60,216 nucleotides of DNA. It comes from an uncultured Collinsella sp. (GTDB lineage: Bacteria; Actinomycetota; Coriobacteriia; Coriobacteriales; Coriobacteriaceae). This document shows, piece after piece, positions 1 through 8,683 of the stretch (its first letter is position 1; each line of letters begins with the position of its first letter). The position numbers and the translations under genes were made by a program. The notes beneath the pieces were generated by a model. That model made no database searches, was not told where the DNA came from, and worked only from the letters and a program-made list of their open reading frames with translations. Where the stretch lies: the NCBI GenBank assembly GCA_902482035.1, contig CABSYW010000014.1, positions 1-60,216 on the forward strand, written 5' to 3'.

Positions 1-54
1 CTGGTGATCTCCGCCTTGAGAGGGCGGCGTCCTAAACCGCTAGACGAACGGGCC
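1..54 (-). tRNA. tRNA-Glu(CTC), 3' end outside window
   Basis: Read on the minus strand, the sequence from 54 down gives a GGCCCGT acceptor strand, a D arm with AGCGGTTT, and an anticodon stem CCGCC/GGCGG closing the loop CTCTCAA. The anticodon is therefore CTC (Glu, codon GAG). The T arm and the 3' acceptor strand lie beyond the window edge. Confidence 0.9.
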
Positions 55-132
55 ACATGACATCTGCACTGCCGTGCTGCGAGGAAATATATTACGGGAC
101 AAAAAACGTCAGCGCAAGAAGAAATTCCAAAT

Positions 133-151
133 TGCCGAAAAATTGTCGGCA
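133..151 (-). terminator. weak stem-loop after cca
   Basis: TGCCGA (133-138) pairs with TCGGCA (146-151) about 30 bases beyond the cca stop codon. No good T-run follows it on the minus strand, so it is at best a weak terminator. Confidence 0.25.
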
Positions 152-181
152 GGTTATGGAACACGCAGGTAAACTAGGTAG

Positions 182-1576
182 CTAATTCAAGTTGAGATGG
201 ACCAAAAGAGCTTCGCGATCGTTGGGAATGTTGTCTTCGATCACGGCGTCGAGGGCGGAGTTGAGAAACTGCCCCAGTTCCGGCCCGGGCTTGACTCCAG
301 CACGGATCAGGTCGCCGCCGTTGATGGCGAGCATCTTGAGCGTATAGGGCTCCCCCGCCCTCAGCAGCTCGTGCGCCATCGCGCGCATCTCCTCAATCGT
401 CTCAACGTAATAGAAGCAAGACGGGGCCTTGCCAAGTGTGTCGGCACGCTTAAGGTCCATGAGCTCGTCAATCAGGCGGGCCGTGTCGACGCCCTCACCC
501 GAAAGCGCGCGCATCATATTGAGCAGACAGGAGCGCTCGGGGCGCAGCGGCTTGTCATGGTATTTGATGAGCAGACACACGTCGCGCACCAAGTCGTGCG
601 AGAGCGCCAGGCGATCCATAATGACGCGCGCCTTCTTGGCGCCGAGCTCGGGATGACCGTAGAAGTGTCCGCTACCGGCATGGTCGACCGTGAAGCACTC
701 GGGCTTGGACACATCGTGCAAAAACGCCGCCCACATAAGGCTCGACGAGGGCGCGACGCCGTCACACAGCGCGAGCTCCCCCGCCACCGTCAGCACACGG
801 GCAATATGCACGTAGACGTTAAACGCATGATAGACACTGCGCTGATCAAACCCGCGACCCGCTGCCAACTCGGGCACGGCGGCGCAGATGAGCTCGGGAT
901 AGCGGAGCATCGCGTCTCCCCCATGACCGGTCGAAAGAATGCCCTCGAGCTCAATACCCACACGCTCACGCGCCACGGCATCAAGCAGCGGCGCGCACTC
1001 GGCAAGCGCACGCTTAGTCTCGGGCTCAATCATAAAGTCCAGACGGCAGGCAAAGCGCACCGCACGCAGCATGCGCAGGGCGTCCTCGTTAAAGCGACGC
1101 TTGGGATCGCCGACAGCGCGAATCAGCTTGCGCTCCAGATCACCCTGGCCGTCGTAGCGGTCGACAAGCCCGCGCTCGGGATGCCAGGCCATGGCATTGA
1201 CGGTAAAGTCGCGGCGCGCCAGATCGTCCTCGAGCGAGGCGGCACGCTCCACACTCTGGGGATGACGACCATCGGTGTAAAAGCCATCCAGACGGTACGT
1301 GGTGACCTCGATACGCTCGCCATCGGAAATAGCCGTGATTCCGCCAAATTTAATGCCCGACTCCACAACCGCGATGCCGGCGGCCTCGAGCGCCGCTTTG
1401 GACTCCTGCCACAGGCCGCTACAGCACATATCAACATCGTGGCTGGGGTACCCCATCAGGGCGTCGCGCACCCAACCGCCCACGTACCAAGCCTCAAGAC
1501 CAGCCGCCTCAAGCGCGCGCAGGACGCGCAGGGACGCATCGGACGGTTGCGTACCGTTGAGCGAAACATTGCACAT
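182..1576 (-). CDS. cca: CCA tRNA nucleotidyltransferase (HD-domain type)
   Basis: Adds or repairs the 3' CCA of tRNAs. The 464-residue protein begins with the nucleotidyltransferase head: YVGGWVRD (GG..RD motif) followed by the metal-binding HDVDM. Next comes the RRDFTVNAMA segment, the RFNEDALRMLRAVRFA tRNA-binding motif of class II CCA enzymes, and a C-terminal HD domain (HDVSKP, later YHDKP). I chose ATG 1576 because an AGGAGG (1585-1590) lies 8 bases upstream. An in-frame GTG 18 bases earlier overlaps that ribosome-binding site and is less likely. The gene stands alone between a tRNA and the fructose cluster. A poly(A) polymerase is the main alternative in this superfamily, but the HD domain and overall length fit cca. 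Confidence 0.93.
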   Translation of the reverse strand: MCNVSLNGTQPSDASLRVLRALEAAGLEAWYVGGWVRDALMGYPSHDVDMCCSGLWQESKAALEAAGIAVVESGIKFGGITAISDGERIEVTTYRLDGFYTDGRHPQSVERAASLEDDLARRDFTVNAMAWHPERGLVDRYDGQGDLERKLIRAVGDPKRRFNEDALRMLRAVRFACRLDFMIEPETKRALAECAPLLDAVARERVGIELEGILSTGHGGDAMLRYPELICAAVPELAAGRGFDQRSVYHAFNVYVHIARVLTVAGELALCDGVAPSSSLMWAAFLHDVSKPECFTVDHAGSGHFYGHPELGAKKARVIMDRLALSHDLVRDVCLLIKYHDKPLRPERSCLLNMMRALSGEGVDTARLIDELMDLKRADTLGKAPSCFYYVETIEEMRAMAHELLRAGEPYTLKMLAINGGDLIRAGVKPGPELGQFLNSALDAVIEDNIPNDREALLVHLNLN

Positions 1577-1713
1577 GCCTATGGCCTCCTGCACTTGTGA
1601 GCGTTAATCGATGGTTCTCAAGAAGTCTAACAAGAAACGAGAAAGCGCGCACATGCAATCGCGTCATCGATTCGATAAAACGAGACAGCAGACGCCATAT
1701 GCGTTCAGTGCAT

Positions 1714-1749
1714 AAAAAACACCCGCCTCGGAGATCCAAAGCGGGTGTT
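1714..1749 (-). terminator. rho-independent terminator after the first fruK paralog
   Basis: On the minus strand AACACCCGC and GCGGGTGTT form a 9-bp stem around a 14-base loop, followed by a run of six T. It lies just past the stop codon at 1772. Confidence 0.88.
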
Positions 1750-1771
1750 CGGCAGCGATTTTTCGATGCGG

Positions 1772-2704
1772 CTAGCAGACCTGACGAACTTCGATGTTCT
1801 TCTTGTATTCGTCCACCTTGGCAAAGTCGCCCAGGCCCGGGCACTCGACCACGTTGGCGCCGGTGGCCATCGACAGACGGAGGGCATCCTCGACGCGCTC
1901 GGGAGCGTCGTGCCATACGGACAGGAAGGCAGCGAGCGAGGAATCGCCGGCGCACACCGTCGACAGCAGCTTGACATCGAAGGTGCGATTGGCAAACCAG
2001 ATGTGCTCGCCGTTGGAGAAGTACGCACCGGCGCCACCGAGGGTCAGCAGCACGTTCTTGGCGCCCTTGGCGTGCAGCTCGGCCATAGCGCCCTTGACGG
2101 ACTCATCGTCGCCACCGCTCACCTTAATGCCAAAGATGTCGAGCAGCTCGTCGTCATTGGGCTTGATCAGCAGCGGCTCCATGGCAATGAGGTCTGCCAG
2201 CTGATGGCTCGAGATGTCGAGGACGAACTCGGCCCCCTTGGCCTTGACGCGGCGCAGGACCTCGGCCAGGAAGCCCTCGGAAGTGTTGGGAGGCAGCGAG
2301 CCGCTGATGACCAGGCAGGTCATGTCATCGAGCGAATCGATGAGCTCAAACATCTCCTGCTCGTTGGCCTCGTTGATGGCGGCACCGGCGTTGACCATGT
2401 TGTACTCGGTGTCGGGTCCGGCATTGAGGAACACGTTGACGCGCGTGATGCCGTCGGTCCACACGGGCTTGACGGGCACGCCCAGGGCCTCGGCGCCCTT
2501 AACGATAAACTCGCCCGAGAAGCCGGCGAAGAAACCCAGGATCGTGGTGTCGACACCATAGTGGTCAAGCGTAAACGAGACGTTGAGGCCCTTGCCGTTG
2601 GGCGTGTAGACGGCGTTGCGGGTACGCGTGACGGTGTTGGCAGCAAGACCGTCACAGGCGATGTTGTAGTCAATGGCGGGATTTGCAGTGAGCGTGTAAA
2701 TCAT
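1772..2704 (-). CDS. fruK: PfkB-family 1-phosphofructokinase, paralog A
   Basis: Predicted to phosphorylate fructose-1-phosphate to fructose-1,6-bisphosphate, the cytoplasmic step after uptake by the fructose PTS. The 310 residues have the FruK/LacC N-terminus YTLTANPAIDY, the NGKGLNVSF sugar-phosphate loop, ISGSLPP, KPNDDEL and the C-terminal anion-hole/catalytic-base motif, here VCAGDSSLAAF (family consensus GAGD, with Asp as base). ATG 2704 was chosen because AAAGGA sits directly upstream; an ATG 15 bases earlier overlaps that site. A second FruK-like gene lies immediately upstream, so the two arose by tandem duplication. The substrate could instead be tagatose-6-phosphate, but the PTS neighbours favour fructose. 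Confidence 0.85.
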   Translation of the reverse strand: MIYTLTANPAIDYNIACDGLAANTVTRTRNAVYTPNGKGLNVSFTLDHYGVDTTILGFFAGFSGEFIVKGAEALGVPVKPVWTDGITRVNVFLNAGPDTEYNMVNAGAAINEANEQEMFELIDSLDDMTCLVISGSLPPNTSEGFLAEVLRRVKAKGAEFVLDISSHQLADLIAMEPLLIKPNDDELLDIFGIKVSGGDDESVKGAMAELHAKGAKNVLLTLGGAGAYFSNGEHIWFANRTFDVKLLSTVCAGDSSLAAFLSVWHDAPERVEDALRLSMATGANVVECPGLGDFAKVDEYKKNIEVRQVC

Positions 2705-2833
2705 GAATGTTCCTTTCACGAAGCAACGTGTTGATGAAAGTATATTCCACGCATCGACAAAAGGCTAGGACAACTCGGTGAACGGTGTGGAAGCGATGGA
2801 GCACGGCAGGACACCTCTCCCCCATGGCGGAAC

Positions 2834-2866
2834 AAAAAAAGGCGCCCCGGCCGAAACCGGGGCGCC
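2834..2866 (-). terminator. strong terminator between the two fruK paralogs
   Basis: On the minus strand GGCGCCCCGG and CCGGGGCGCC form a 10-bp GC stem followed by seven T. It lies between the stop of paralog B (2895) and the start of paralog A (2704), so the two genes are probably separate or attenuated transcription units. Confidence 0.92.
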
Positions 2867-2894
2867 GCATGCGCACGAATATGTCGCGTTTCGA

Positions 2895-3827
2895 TTACTG
2901 ACGATCGAGCTTGCGGACAACAACGCGCTTGCTGTACTCATCGACGTGACCGAAGTCGCCGATGCCGACGGACTCGGCAACGTTGGCGCCGGTGGCCATA
3001 GCGAGCTTCATGGCCTCCTCGACGTTGTCGCGATCCCTGTACCACTTGTGCAGGAACGCAGCAAGGGTGCAGTCGCCGGCGCAGACGGAAGAGACCAGCT
3101 TGATGTTGAACTCACGCTTGGCGTACCAGATGTCCTCGCCGTTGGAGAAGTAAGCGTCGCCGCGGCTACCACGGGTGAGCAGCACGTTCTGAACGCCAGC
3201 GTCGTGAGCCATCTTCATGGCAACGCGAACCTCGTCGTCGGTGTCGACCGGCACGCCGAAGATGGCCTTCATCTCGTGATGGTTCGGCTTGATGAGCAGC
3301 GGCTTCTTGTGAGCGAGCTCCTTGAGCTTATCGGAGGACAGGTCCAGGACGACGTCGGCGCCACGAGCCTGAGCGTGTTCCATGACCTGAGCCAGGAAGT
3401 CGGGCGTAGCTTTGGGAGGCACGGAGCCGGAGACGATCAGGCACTCGAGATCGCCCGCGGTGTCCAGGATGTTGTAGAGCTCCTCCTGGTGCTGCGGCGT
3501 AATAGGAGCACCCGGGTTCAGGATGCCGTACTCGTGCTGGCCATCGTTGACGTAGGTGTTGATGCGCGTGATACCGTCGGTCCAGACCGGGCGGCAGAGG
3601 CAACCCAGGTTCATGACCTCCTCGACGATGAACTTGCCTGTGAAGCCAGCGAAGAAGCCGAGCGCGACGGTGTCGACGCCCATCTTCTTAAAGGCGAAGG
3701 ACACGTCGAGGCCCTTGCCGTTAGCCGTGTAGCTGGCCGAGCCGGTGCGGACGTTCTCGTCGGGCTCGAGCGGAGAGCTCGAAACCGTCATGTCGACAGC
3801 CGGGTTAGCGGTTAGCGTGTAGAACAT
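2895..3827 (-). CDS. fruK: PfkB-family 1-phosphofructokinase, paralog B
   Basis: Second 310-residue PfkB kinase with the same architecture as its neighbour: FYTLTANPAVDM at the N-terminus, NGKGLDVSF, VSGSVPP, KPNHHEM and a C-terminal VCAGDCTLAAF. The Asp expected to deprotonate the substrate hydroxyl is kept, but a Cys follows it where paralog A and most family members have Ser. The ATG at 3827 follows an AGGGGG about 9 bases upstream. It lies downstream of ptsI, with its own strong terminator behind it. Whether A and B differ in substrate or regulation cannot be read from sequence alone. Confidence 0.85.
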   Translation of the reverse strand: MFYTLTANPAVDMTVSSSPLEPDENVRTGSASYTANGKGLDVSFAFKKMGVDTVALGFFAGFTGKFIVEEVMNLGCLCRPVWTDGITRINTYVNDGQHEYGILNPGAPITPQHQEELYNILDTAGDLECLIVSGSVPPKATPDFLAQVMEHAQARGADVVLDLSSDKLKELAHKKPLLIKPNHHEMKAIFGVPVDTDDEVRVAMKMAHDAGVQNVLLTRGSRGDAYFSNGEDIWYAKREFNIKLVSSVCAGDCTLAAFLHKWYRDRDNVEEAMKLAMATGANVAESVGIGDFGHVDEYSKRVVVRKLDRQ

Positions 3828-3854
3828 TTACAGTACCCCCTGTATATGTGAGGG

Positions 3855-3884
3855 CCGCGTGGCCGGCCCATTCCAACCACGCGG
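3855..3884 (-). other. intercistronic stem-loop between ptsI and fruK B
   Basis: CCGCGTGG (3855-3862) and CCACGCGG (3877-3884) form an 8-bp stem between the ptsI stop and the next start. There is no T-run, so it may stabilise or process mRNA rather than terminate. Confidence 0.4.
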
Positions 3885-3901
3885 TTACCTCTGATACCAA
3901 A

Positions 3902-5605
3902 TTAGCGAGCTGCGGACTCGAGCAGCGCCTTGACCTCGGCGGCGGTGTTGCAGGCGAGCGCCTTCTCGGCGAGCTCGTCGCACTCGGCCTTGGTCCACTG
4001 GCTGATGGTCTTGCGGGCACGCAGGATCGACGGAGCGCTCATCGAGAACTCCTCCAGGCCCCAGCTGATCAGCAGCGGCTCGAGCAGCGGATCGGCAGCG
4101 GCCTCGCCGCACATACCGACCATGATGCCGGCCTTCACGCCGCTCTCGATGATGTTCTTGAGCGAACGGAGCACGGCGGGATAGTAAACCTGGTACAGGT
4201 TGGAGATGGTGTCGTTGCCACGGTCGGCGCACATGGTGTAGCCGATCAGGTCGTTGGTGCCGATGGAGAAGAAGTCGGCAACCTCGGCAAGACGGTCTGC
4301 GAGCAGCGAAGCGGCAGGCGTCTCAACCATGATGCCGACCTCGATGTTCTCGTTGAACTTGCGACCCTCTTCGGTCAGCTCGGCCTTGCACTGCTCGACG
4401 AGCTCCTTGACAGCCAAGACCTCCTCGACGCAGGTGACGAGCGGGATCATGATCTTGACGTCACCGAAGGCGCTAGCGCGCAGCAGAGCGCGGAGCTGGA
4501 CCTTGTACTGGTCGGGATTGGCCAGGCAGTAACGCACAGCGCGGAAGCCCATGAAGGGGTTGTCTTCCTTGACCATGTGCAGATACGGAATCTCCTTGTC
4601 GCCACCCACATCGAGCGTACGGATGATGACCGGAGCACCCTTGAGCGCGCTGGCGACCTTACGGTAGGCGTTGAACTGCTCCTCCTCGGAAGGAAGCTCA
4701 GCGGAGTCCATGAACAGGAACTCGGAGCGGAACAGACCGATGGCCTCGGCGTCGTGATCGAGCGCGTTGGGCACGTCATCGGGGTTACCGATGTTGCAGG
4801 CGATGATCTTCTTGATGCCATCGGCAGTCACGGACGGCTTGCCACGGAAGGCCTCGAGGGCTGCCTTCTCGGCAGCGAAGGCCTCGGCCTTGGCGGTGTA
4901 GGCGGCGAGCGTCTCCTCGTCGGGATCGGCCTCGACGATACCCTTGCCACCGTCGACGACAACGGTCATACCGTTGCGCAGCGCGGTGCAGCTGTTGGAA
5001 ACCGAAAGGACAGCCGGGATCTCGAGGGCGCGCGCAATGATCGCGGAGTGCGACGTGCGGCCACCGGTCTCGGTGACGATACCGGCAACGTGGGCCTTAT
5101 CGATCGTGGCGGTCATGGACGGCGTGAGGTCGTGCACGACAACGACGGTGTTCTCGGGCAGGACGGAGAGGTCGACGACCTCCTTGCCCAGCAGCTCGGC
5201 CAGAATACCGGTACGGATGTCGGCGATGTCGGCCGCGCGCAGACGGAACATCTCGTCGTCCATGGACAGGAACATGTTCTCGAACATTGTCGAGGTGTCC
5301 ATGAGCGCCTGCTCGGCGCAGGTACCGCCGTCAATGGCGGCGTTGATGGCGTCGGTCATGCCCGGGTCCTGAGCCAGGACAATGTGTCCGCTCATGATCT
5401 CGGCCTCGGCCTCGCCCACCGTCTCCTTCATGTGGTCGGCCTGAGCCTGGGTCTTCTCGCAGAAGACCGAAAGAGCGGACTGATAGCGCTCCTTCTCTGC
5501 TGCCGAATCAGCAACCTCGTGCGGCTCAAACGTCAAGTCGGGATCGACGGCGACCATGACGGTGCCGATACCGATGCCCTCGGAAGCGTTGACTCCCTGA
5601 TACAT
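3902..5605 (-). CDS. ptsI: PTS Enzyme I (PEP-protein phosphotransferase)
   Basis: Takes phosphate from phosphoenolpyruvate onto an active-site His and passes it to HPr: the general first step of PTS sugar uptake, in the cytoplasm. The 567 residues match the usual length of about 570. Visible motifs are the phosphohistidine loop GGRTSHSAIIAR (His186), then LFRSEFLFM, IRTLDVGGDKEIPYL, the PEP-domain FSIGTNDLIGYTMCADRGN and GMCGEAAADP. I chose ATG 5605 (MYQGVNAS) because GAGAGG lies 7 bases upstream; other ATGs upstream in frame overlap or precede that site. ptsH lies upstream and a fruK paralog downstream. Confidence 0.96.
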   Translation of the reverse strand: MYQGVNASEGIGIGTVMVAVDPDLTFEPHEVADSAAEKERYQSALSVFCEKTQAQADHMKETVGEAEAEIMSGHIVLAQDPGMTDAINAAIDGGTCAEQALMDTSTMFENMFLSMDDEMFRLRAADIADIRTGILAELLGKEVVDLSVLPENTVVVVHDLTPSMTATIDKAHVAGIVTETGGRTSHSAIIARALEIPAVLSVSNSCTALRNGMTVVVDGGKGIVEADPDEETLAAYTAKAEAFAAEKAALEAFRGKPSVTADGIKKIIACNIGNPDDVPNALDHDAEAIGLFRSEFLFMDSAELPSEEEQFNAYRKVASALKGAPVIIRTLDVGGDKEIPYLHMVKEDNPFMGFRAVRYCLANPDQYKVQLRALLRASAFGDVKIMIPLVTCVEEVLAVKELVEQCKAELTEEGRKFNENIEVGIMVETPAASLLADRLAEVADFFSIGTNDLIGYTMCADRGNDTISNLYQVYYPAVLRSLKNIIESGVKAGIMVGMCGEAAADPLLEPLLISWGLEEFSMSAPSILRARKTISQWTKAECDELAEKALACNTAAEVKALLESAAR

Positions 5606-5657
5606 TCCCATTCCTCTCTCCGTGTCATGTGATAAAGCGTTTTGCCATATCCATGAC

Positions 5658-5693
5658 AAAAGAGCGCAGTTACCTTACAACAGGTCACTGCGC
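5658..5693 (-). terminator. attenuator-like hairpin between ptsH and ptsI
   Basis: GCGCAGT (5664-5670) pairs with ACTGCGC (5687-5693), with an inner ACCT/AGGT extension; TCTTTTG follows on the minus strand. The short T-run suggests partial termination, which would make HPr more abundant than Enzyme I. Confidence 0.6.
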
Positions 5694-5738
5694 CCCCAAA
5701 TATGAACTTAGTTGTTCAACATGCGACCCGTTTGAGTT

Positions 5739-6002
5739 CTACTCGCCAAGACCGCTCTTGATGAGCTCGATGGCAGCAGCCAGAGCCTCGGCCTCGTCGG
5801 CGCCGTCGCACTTGACCTCGACCTCGGTACCGCAGGGGATACCAGCAGCCATGAGGGCCATCGGGGACTTGCCGTTGACCTCCTTCTCGGGGGTGACGAC
5901 CGTCACGTCACAGGCGTACTTGCCCATGGTGGAGGCGAACAGACCAGCCGGACGCATGTGCAGACCCTGAGGATTAACGAGGGTAGCCTTCTCAGAAACC
6001 AT
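5739..6002 (-). CDS. ptsH: phosphocarrier protein HPr
   Basis: Small (87 aa) cytoplasmic carrier that moves phosphate from Enzyme I to the sugar-specific EII proteins. The catalytic His15 is in NPQGLHMRPAG. A Ser sits at position 46 in NGKSPMALMAAG, the site HPr kinase modifies in many Gram-positives, so Ser46 regulation is possible; no hprK is in this window. AAGGAG precedes ATG 6002 by 6 bases. It is followed by ptsI after a weak hairpin. Confidence 0.96.
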   Translation of the reverse strand: MVSEKATLVNPQGLHMRPAGLFASTMGKYACDVTVVTPEKEVNGKSPMALMAAGIPCGTEVEVKCDGADEAEALAAAIELIKSGLGE

Positions 6003-6070
6003 AGTTGACTCCTTTTTTGTGTTTAACCCCTGTCATGCATGTGGCAGGAGTCAGATTCACGACGTTGTTT

Positions 6071-6099
6071 ATATTAACTCACATCAAACGGTTTTTCAT
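6071..6099 (-). promoter_or_regulatory. possible ptsH promoter
   Basis: On the minus strand a TAATAT -10 (plus coordinates 6071-6076) lies 17 bases from a weak -35 (ATGAAA), about 70 bases upstream of ptsH. The long palindrome at 6141-6292 lies just upstream. Confidence 0.4.
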
Positions 6100-6140
6100 T
6101 GTGTTTTAGACGAATTATTGGACAGATGTGTTTGTCGTCC

Positions 6141-6292
6141 GCTTGCTCGCCCACAGGGGCCCGTGCGCGGCCTGTGAGATTTCCTGCTCTACAGTCCTGC
6201 TCGCACGAAGAGCACATTAAGTGCTCTTCGGCTCGTGCGGAACTCGCGATAAATCTCACAGGCCGCGCGCGGGCCCCTGTGGGCGAGCAAGC
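6141..6292. repeat. 152-bp palindrome with 42-base arms and a nested hairpin
   Basis: Arms 6141-6182 and 6251-6292 are reverse complements over 42 bases with a single difference that would be a G-U pair in RNA. The 68-base centre holds a second hairpin: CGAAGAGCAC (6206-6215) against GTGCTCTTCG (6221-6230), flanked by CGCACG/CGTGCG. Short open frames through the palindrome have no ribosome-binding site and are not called. This sits in the 550-bp gene-free gap 6003-6552, which also holds the ptsH promoter, the repeat at 6384-6479 and the terminator at 6478-6514; I see nothing else in the gap. Confidence 0.9.
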
Positions 6293-6383
6293 TGCGGAAA
6301 CCCAGTCGGACCAGAGTAATGTCGGCTGAAAGGAATTCTGGCTGATAACCTGTTCGCGACAAAGACTCGATAGGCAGCCCCCT

Positions 6384-6479
6384 CTATGCCCTTTTATAAG
6401 TTGCGGTGAAATAGGGGCTGAATTTGGGGTTGAATCGTTTAAACAGTCCCTATTTCACCGCAACTTATGGGAGGGATAG
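6384..6479. repeat. second long inverted repeat, 21-bp perfect arms
   Basis: Arms 6396-6416 and 6448-6468 are perfect complements (ATAAGTTGCGGTGAAATAGGG is arm one, 21 bases, core AAGTTGCGGTGAAATAGGG). With wobble pairs and one bulge the stem extends outward to 6384 and 6479, meeting the fructose EII terminator. It has the look of a dispersed intergenic repeat. Confidence 0.85.
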
Positions 6480-6514
6480 AAAAATAGGCGGAGGCCCTGG
6501 AGAGGGACTCCGCC
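6478..6514 (-). terminator. terminator of the fructose EII gene
   Basis: GGCGGAG (6487-6493) and CTCCGCC (6508-6514) form a stem about 40 bases past the stop codon; on the minus strand TATTTTTC follows. Confidence 0.8.
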
Positions 6515-6552
6515 TTATATACAGGTGGCGATGGTATTCGCGTGTTGCGGGA

Positions 6553-8556
6553 TTAGACCAGGCGGGCGTTGATCGTCTTGGCGATCTCGGCGGCGTCGGT
6601 GGAACCCTTGACGGTGGCACGGAAGTCCTCGTCCATAAGCGCCTCGGCGACCTTGGACAGGATCTTGAGGTGCGTGGTTCCAGCCTGAGCGCCCGGGATG
6701 AGCAGGGCGATGGCAACGTTGACGGGAGCGCCGTCCATGGTGTCCCAACCGGTCACGCCAGAGTCGTCCTTGACGACGATGACAGCGGCCTCGGTGATGG
6801 CGTCGGACTTGGCATGCGGAATGGCGAAGCCCTCCATCATGCCCGTGGTGCCCTCGGCCTCGCGGGCCAGGAAGGCGTTCATCACGGCGTCGGCATCGCC
6901 GGCGATACCGGCCTTAACGGCCTGGTTGGAGACAAAGCTCAGAGCCTCGTCACGAGAAGCGAAGTCCTCGGCGACAAAGACGTTCTCGACCTTCACGAAG
7001 TCAGCAGCCTCGGCCTTGGGGGCCTCGACGGCAGCGGCCTTGGGGGCCTCAACCGGCTTGGTTGCAGGAGCGGCCTTCTGGTTCTTCTCAAAGTCGTACT
7101 TCTTAAAGGCCACGAACAGGATGCCACCGACCACAGCGCCGATGAGGATCGCGAGGACCCACTGCGGGCCGTTCTCGACAACGGGCAGGACCAGGAAGCC
7201 GCCGTGAGGCGCCGGATCGTGAACGTTGAAGAAGATGGTCAAGATGGAAGCGATGGAAGAACCGAGCATCATGATGGGCATGACGGGCCAGATGTTCTTG
7301 GTCATGAACGGAATGGCGCCCTCGGTGATGTGGGTGCAACCAAGGATGAGGTTGACGATACCGGCGTCATGATCCTCCTGGCTGAAGTACTTCTTGCCGA
7401 CAACGACGGCGAAGGTGGTGATCAGCGGCGGAACGATGCAAGCGGCGGAGACGGCAGCCATGAAGTTGGTGCCGAAGTTGTAGGTCTCGGTGCCGACGCC
7501 AGCTTCGAGAGCGGTACCGAGCAGGAAGGTGCCAGTAGCGTAAGCAGCCTTGTTGACCGGGCCGCCCATATCAAAGGCGCACATGCAGCCGATGGCCAGG
7601 CCAAGGATCACCGGACCGGAGTTACCGAGGCTCTGCAGGAAATCCATCATGCCCTGGTTAATGGCAGCCATGGGGCCGGAAATACCGAGCATGACCAGGC
7701 CGACGATGGCGGTAGAGCAAAGCGGATACAGGAAGATTGCCTTCAGGCCATTAAGGCTCGCGGGAATTTTAGAGAAAACCTTCTCGAGCAGCAGGATGAC
7801 ATAGCCAGCGAGGAAGCCGCCGACGATGCCGCCCAGGAAGCCGAAGCCCACACCCGAGCCTCCAGCGTCGATCATGCCGGTATCGGCGTTGATGGGAAGA
7901 CCCTGGATGGCAATCATACCGGCAACAAAGCCGGGGACGAGCGCCGGGCGCTTGCCGATAGACTCGGCGATGTAGGCGGAGAGCACCGGAACCATGAGAT
8001 TCATGGCGATACCGCCGATAATCTTGAGCATCGCGGCAAAGCTGTTGTAGTCGGCAGCCGTCGAATCAAAGGACGTGATGCCCCACAGGAACGAAATGGC
8101 GGTCAGAACACCACCGGCAACGACGAAGACCAGCATGTGGCTGACGCCGTTCATGAGGTGCTTGTAGATGACGTGACCGATGGACTCCTTCTCCTCGACC
8201 TCGTCCTCGACATCGGCGGCAGCGGCAACCGTGTCGTCGCCCTTGGCGGCGAGCGCGCGGTCGATCAGCTTTCCGGCGGCCTCGACGGACAGGGCCTTGG
8301 AAACACCGACGGAAACCATGGGCTTGCCGGCGAAACGCTCAGCCTGGACATCCTTATCGGCTGCGACGACGACGGCCTTGGCACCAGCGATCTCACTCTT
8401 GGTGAGCTCGTTCTCGACACCGACCTGGCCATGTGTCTCGACCTTAATGGTCAGACCACGCTCGGCAGCTGCCTTCTCCAGCGCCTCCTTCGCCATGAAG
8501 GTGTGCGCAATGCCGGTCGGGCAACCGGTCGCGGCGATGATGTCAAACTTAGCCAT
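6553..8556 (-). CDS. fruA: PTS fructose permease, fused EIIB-EIIC-EIIA
   Basis: Membrane permease that imports fructose and phosphorylates it, most likely to fructose-1-phosphate. The 667 residues are ordered B-C-A. EIIB spans about 1-105, with the phosphocysteine in AATGCPTGIAHTF (Cys12). EIIC spans about 128-488 with many hydrophobic segments, including GFLGGIVGGFLAGY and the CTHITEGAIPF loop. A 30-residue Ala/Pro/Lys linker (about 492-520) leads to EIIA, whose phosphohistidine is in GFAIPHAKS (His581). ATG 8556 follows AAGGAGG with good spacing; an upstream in-frame start would add 24 unlikely residues. The divergent RpiR gene is the probable regulator. Confidence 0.93.
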   Translation of the reverse strand: MAKFDIIAATGCPTGIAHTFMAKEALEKAAAERGLTIKVETHGQVGVENELTKSEIAGAKAVVVAADKDVQAERFAGKPMVSVGVSKALSVEAAGKLIDRALAAKGDDTVAAAADVEDEVEEKESIGHVIYKHLMNGVSHMLVFVVAGGVLTAISFLWGITSFDSTAADYNSFAAMLKIIGGIAMNLMVPVLSAYIAESIGKRPALVPGFVAGMIAIQGLPINADTGMIDAGGSGVGFGFLGGIVGGFLAGYVILLLEKVFSKIPASLNGLKAIFLYPLCSTAIVGLVMLGISGPMAAINQGMMDFLQSLGNSGPVILGLAIGCMCAFDMGGPVNKAAYATGTFLLGTALEAGVGTETYNFGTNFMAAVSAACIVPPLITTFAVVVGKKYFSQEDHDAGIVNLILGCTHITEGAIPFMTKNIWPVMPIMMLGSSIASILTIFFNVHDPAPHGGFLVLPVVENGPQWVLAILIGAVVGGILFVAFKKYDFEKNQKAAPATKPVEAPKAAAVEAPKAEAADFVKVENVFVAEDFASRDEALSFVSNQAVKAGIAGDADAVMNAFLAREAEGTTGMMEGFAIPHAKSDAITEAAVIVVKDDSGVTGWDTMDGAPVNVAIALLIPGAQAGTTHLKILSKVAEALMDEDFRATVKGSTDAAEIAKTINARLV

Positions 8557-8683
8557 GTGTCCCTCCTTCTTGAGTACAGCGCCCGCGGGCGTTCCCCTAC
8601 ACGCGCTTCGATGCGCGTTTTTCCACAACTGAAAGATACCAACCTACCGTCCGCGTGAGAAGAGCTAAGGTGCAAATCTCCGG

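Noticed and set aside
6074..6329. Short open frames on both strands through the 6141-6292 palindrome
   Set aside because: Their translations mirror each other because of the inverted repeat, and no ribosome-binding site or family resemblance is visible.
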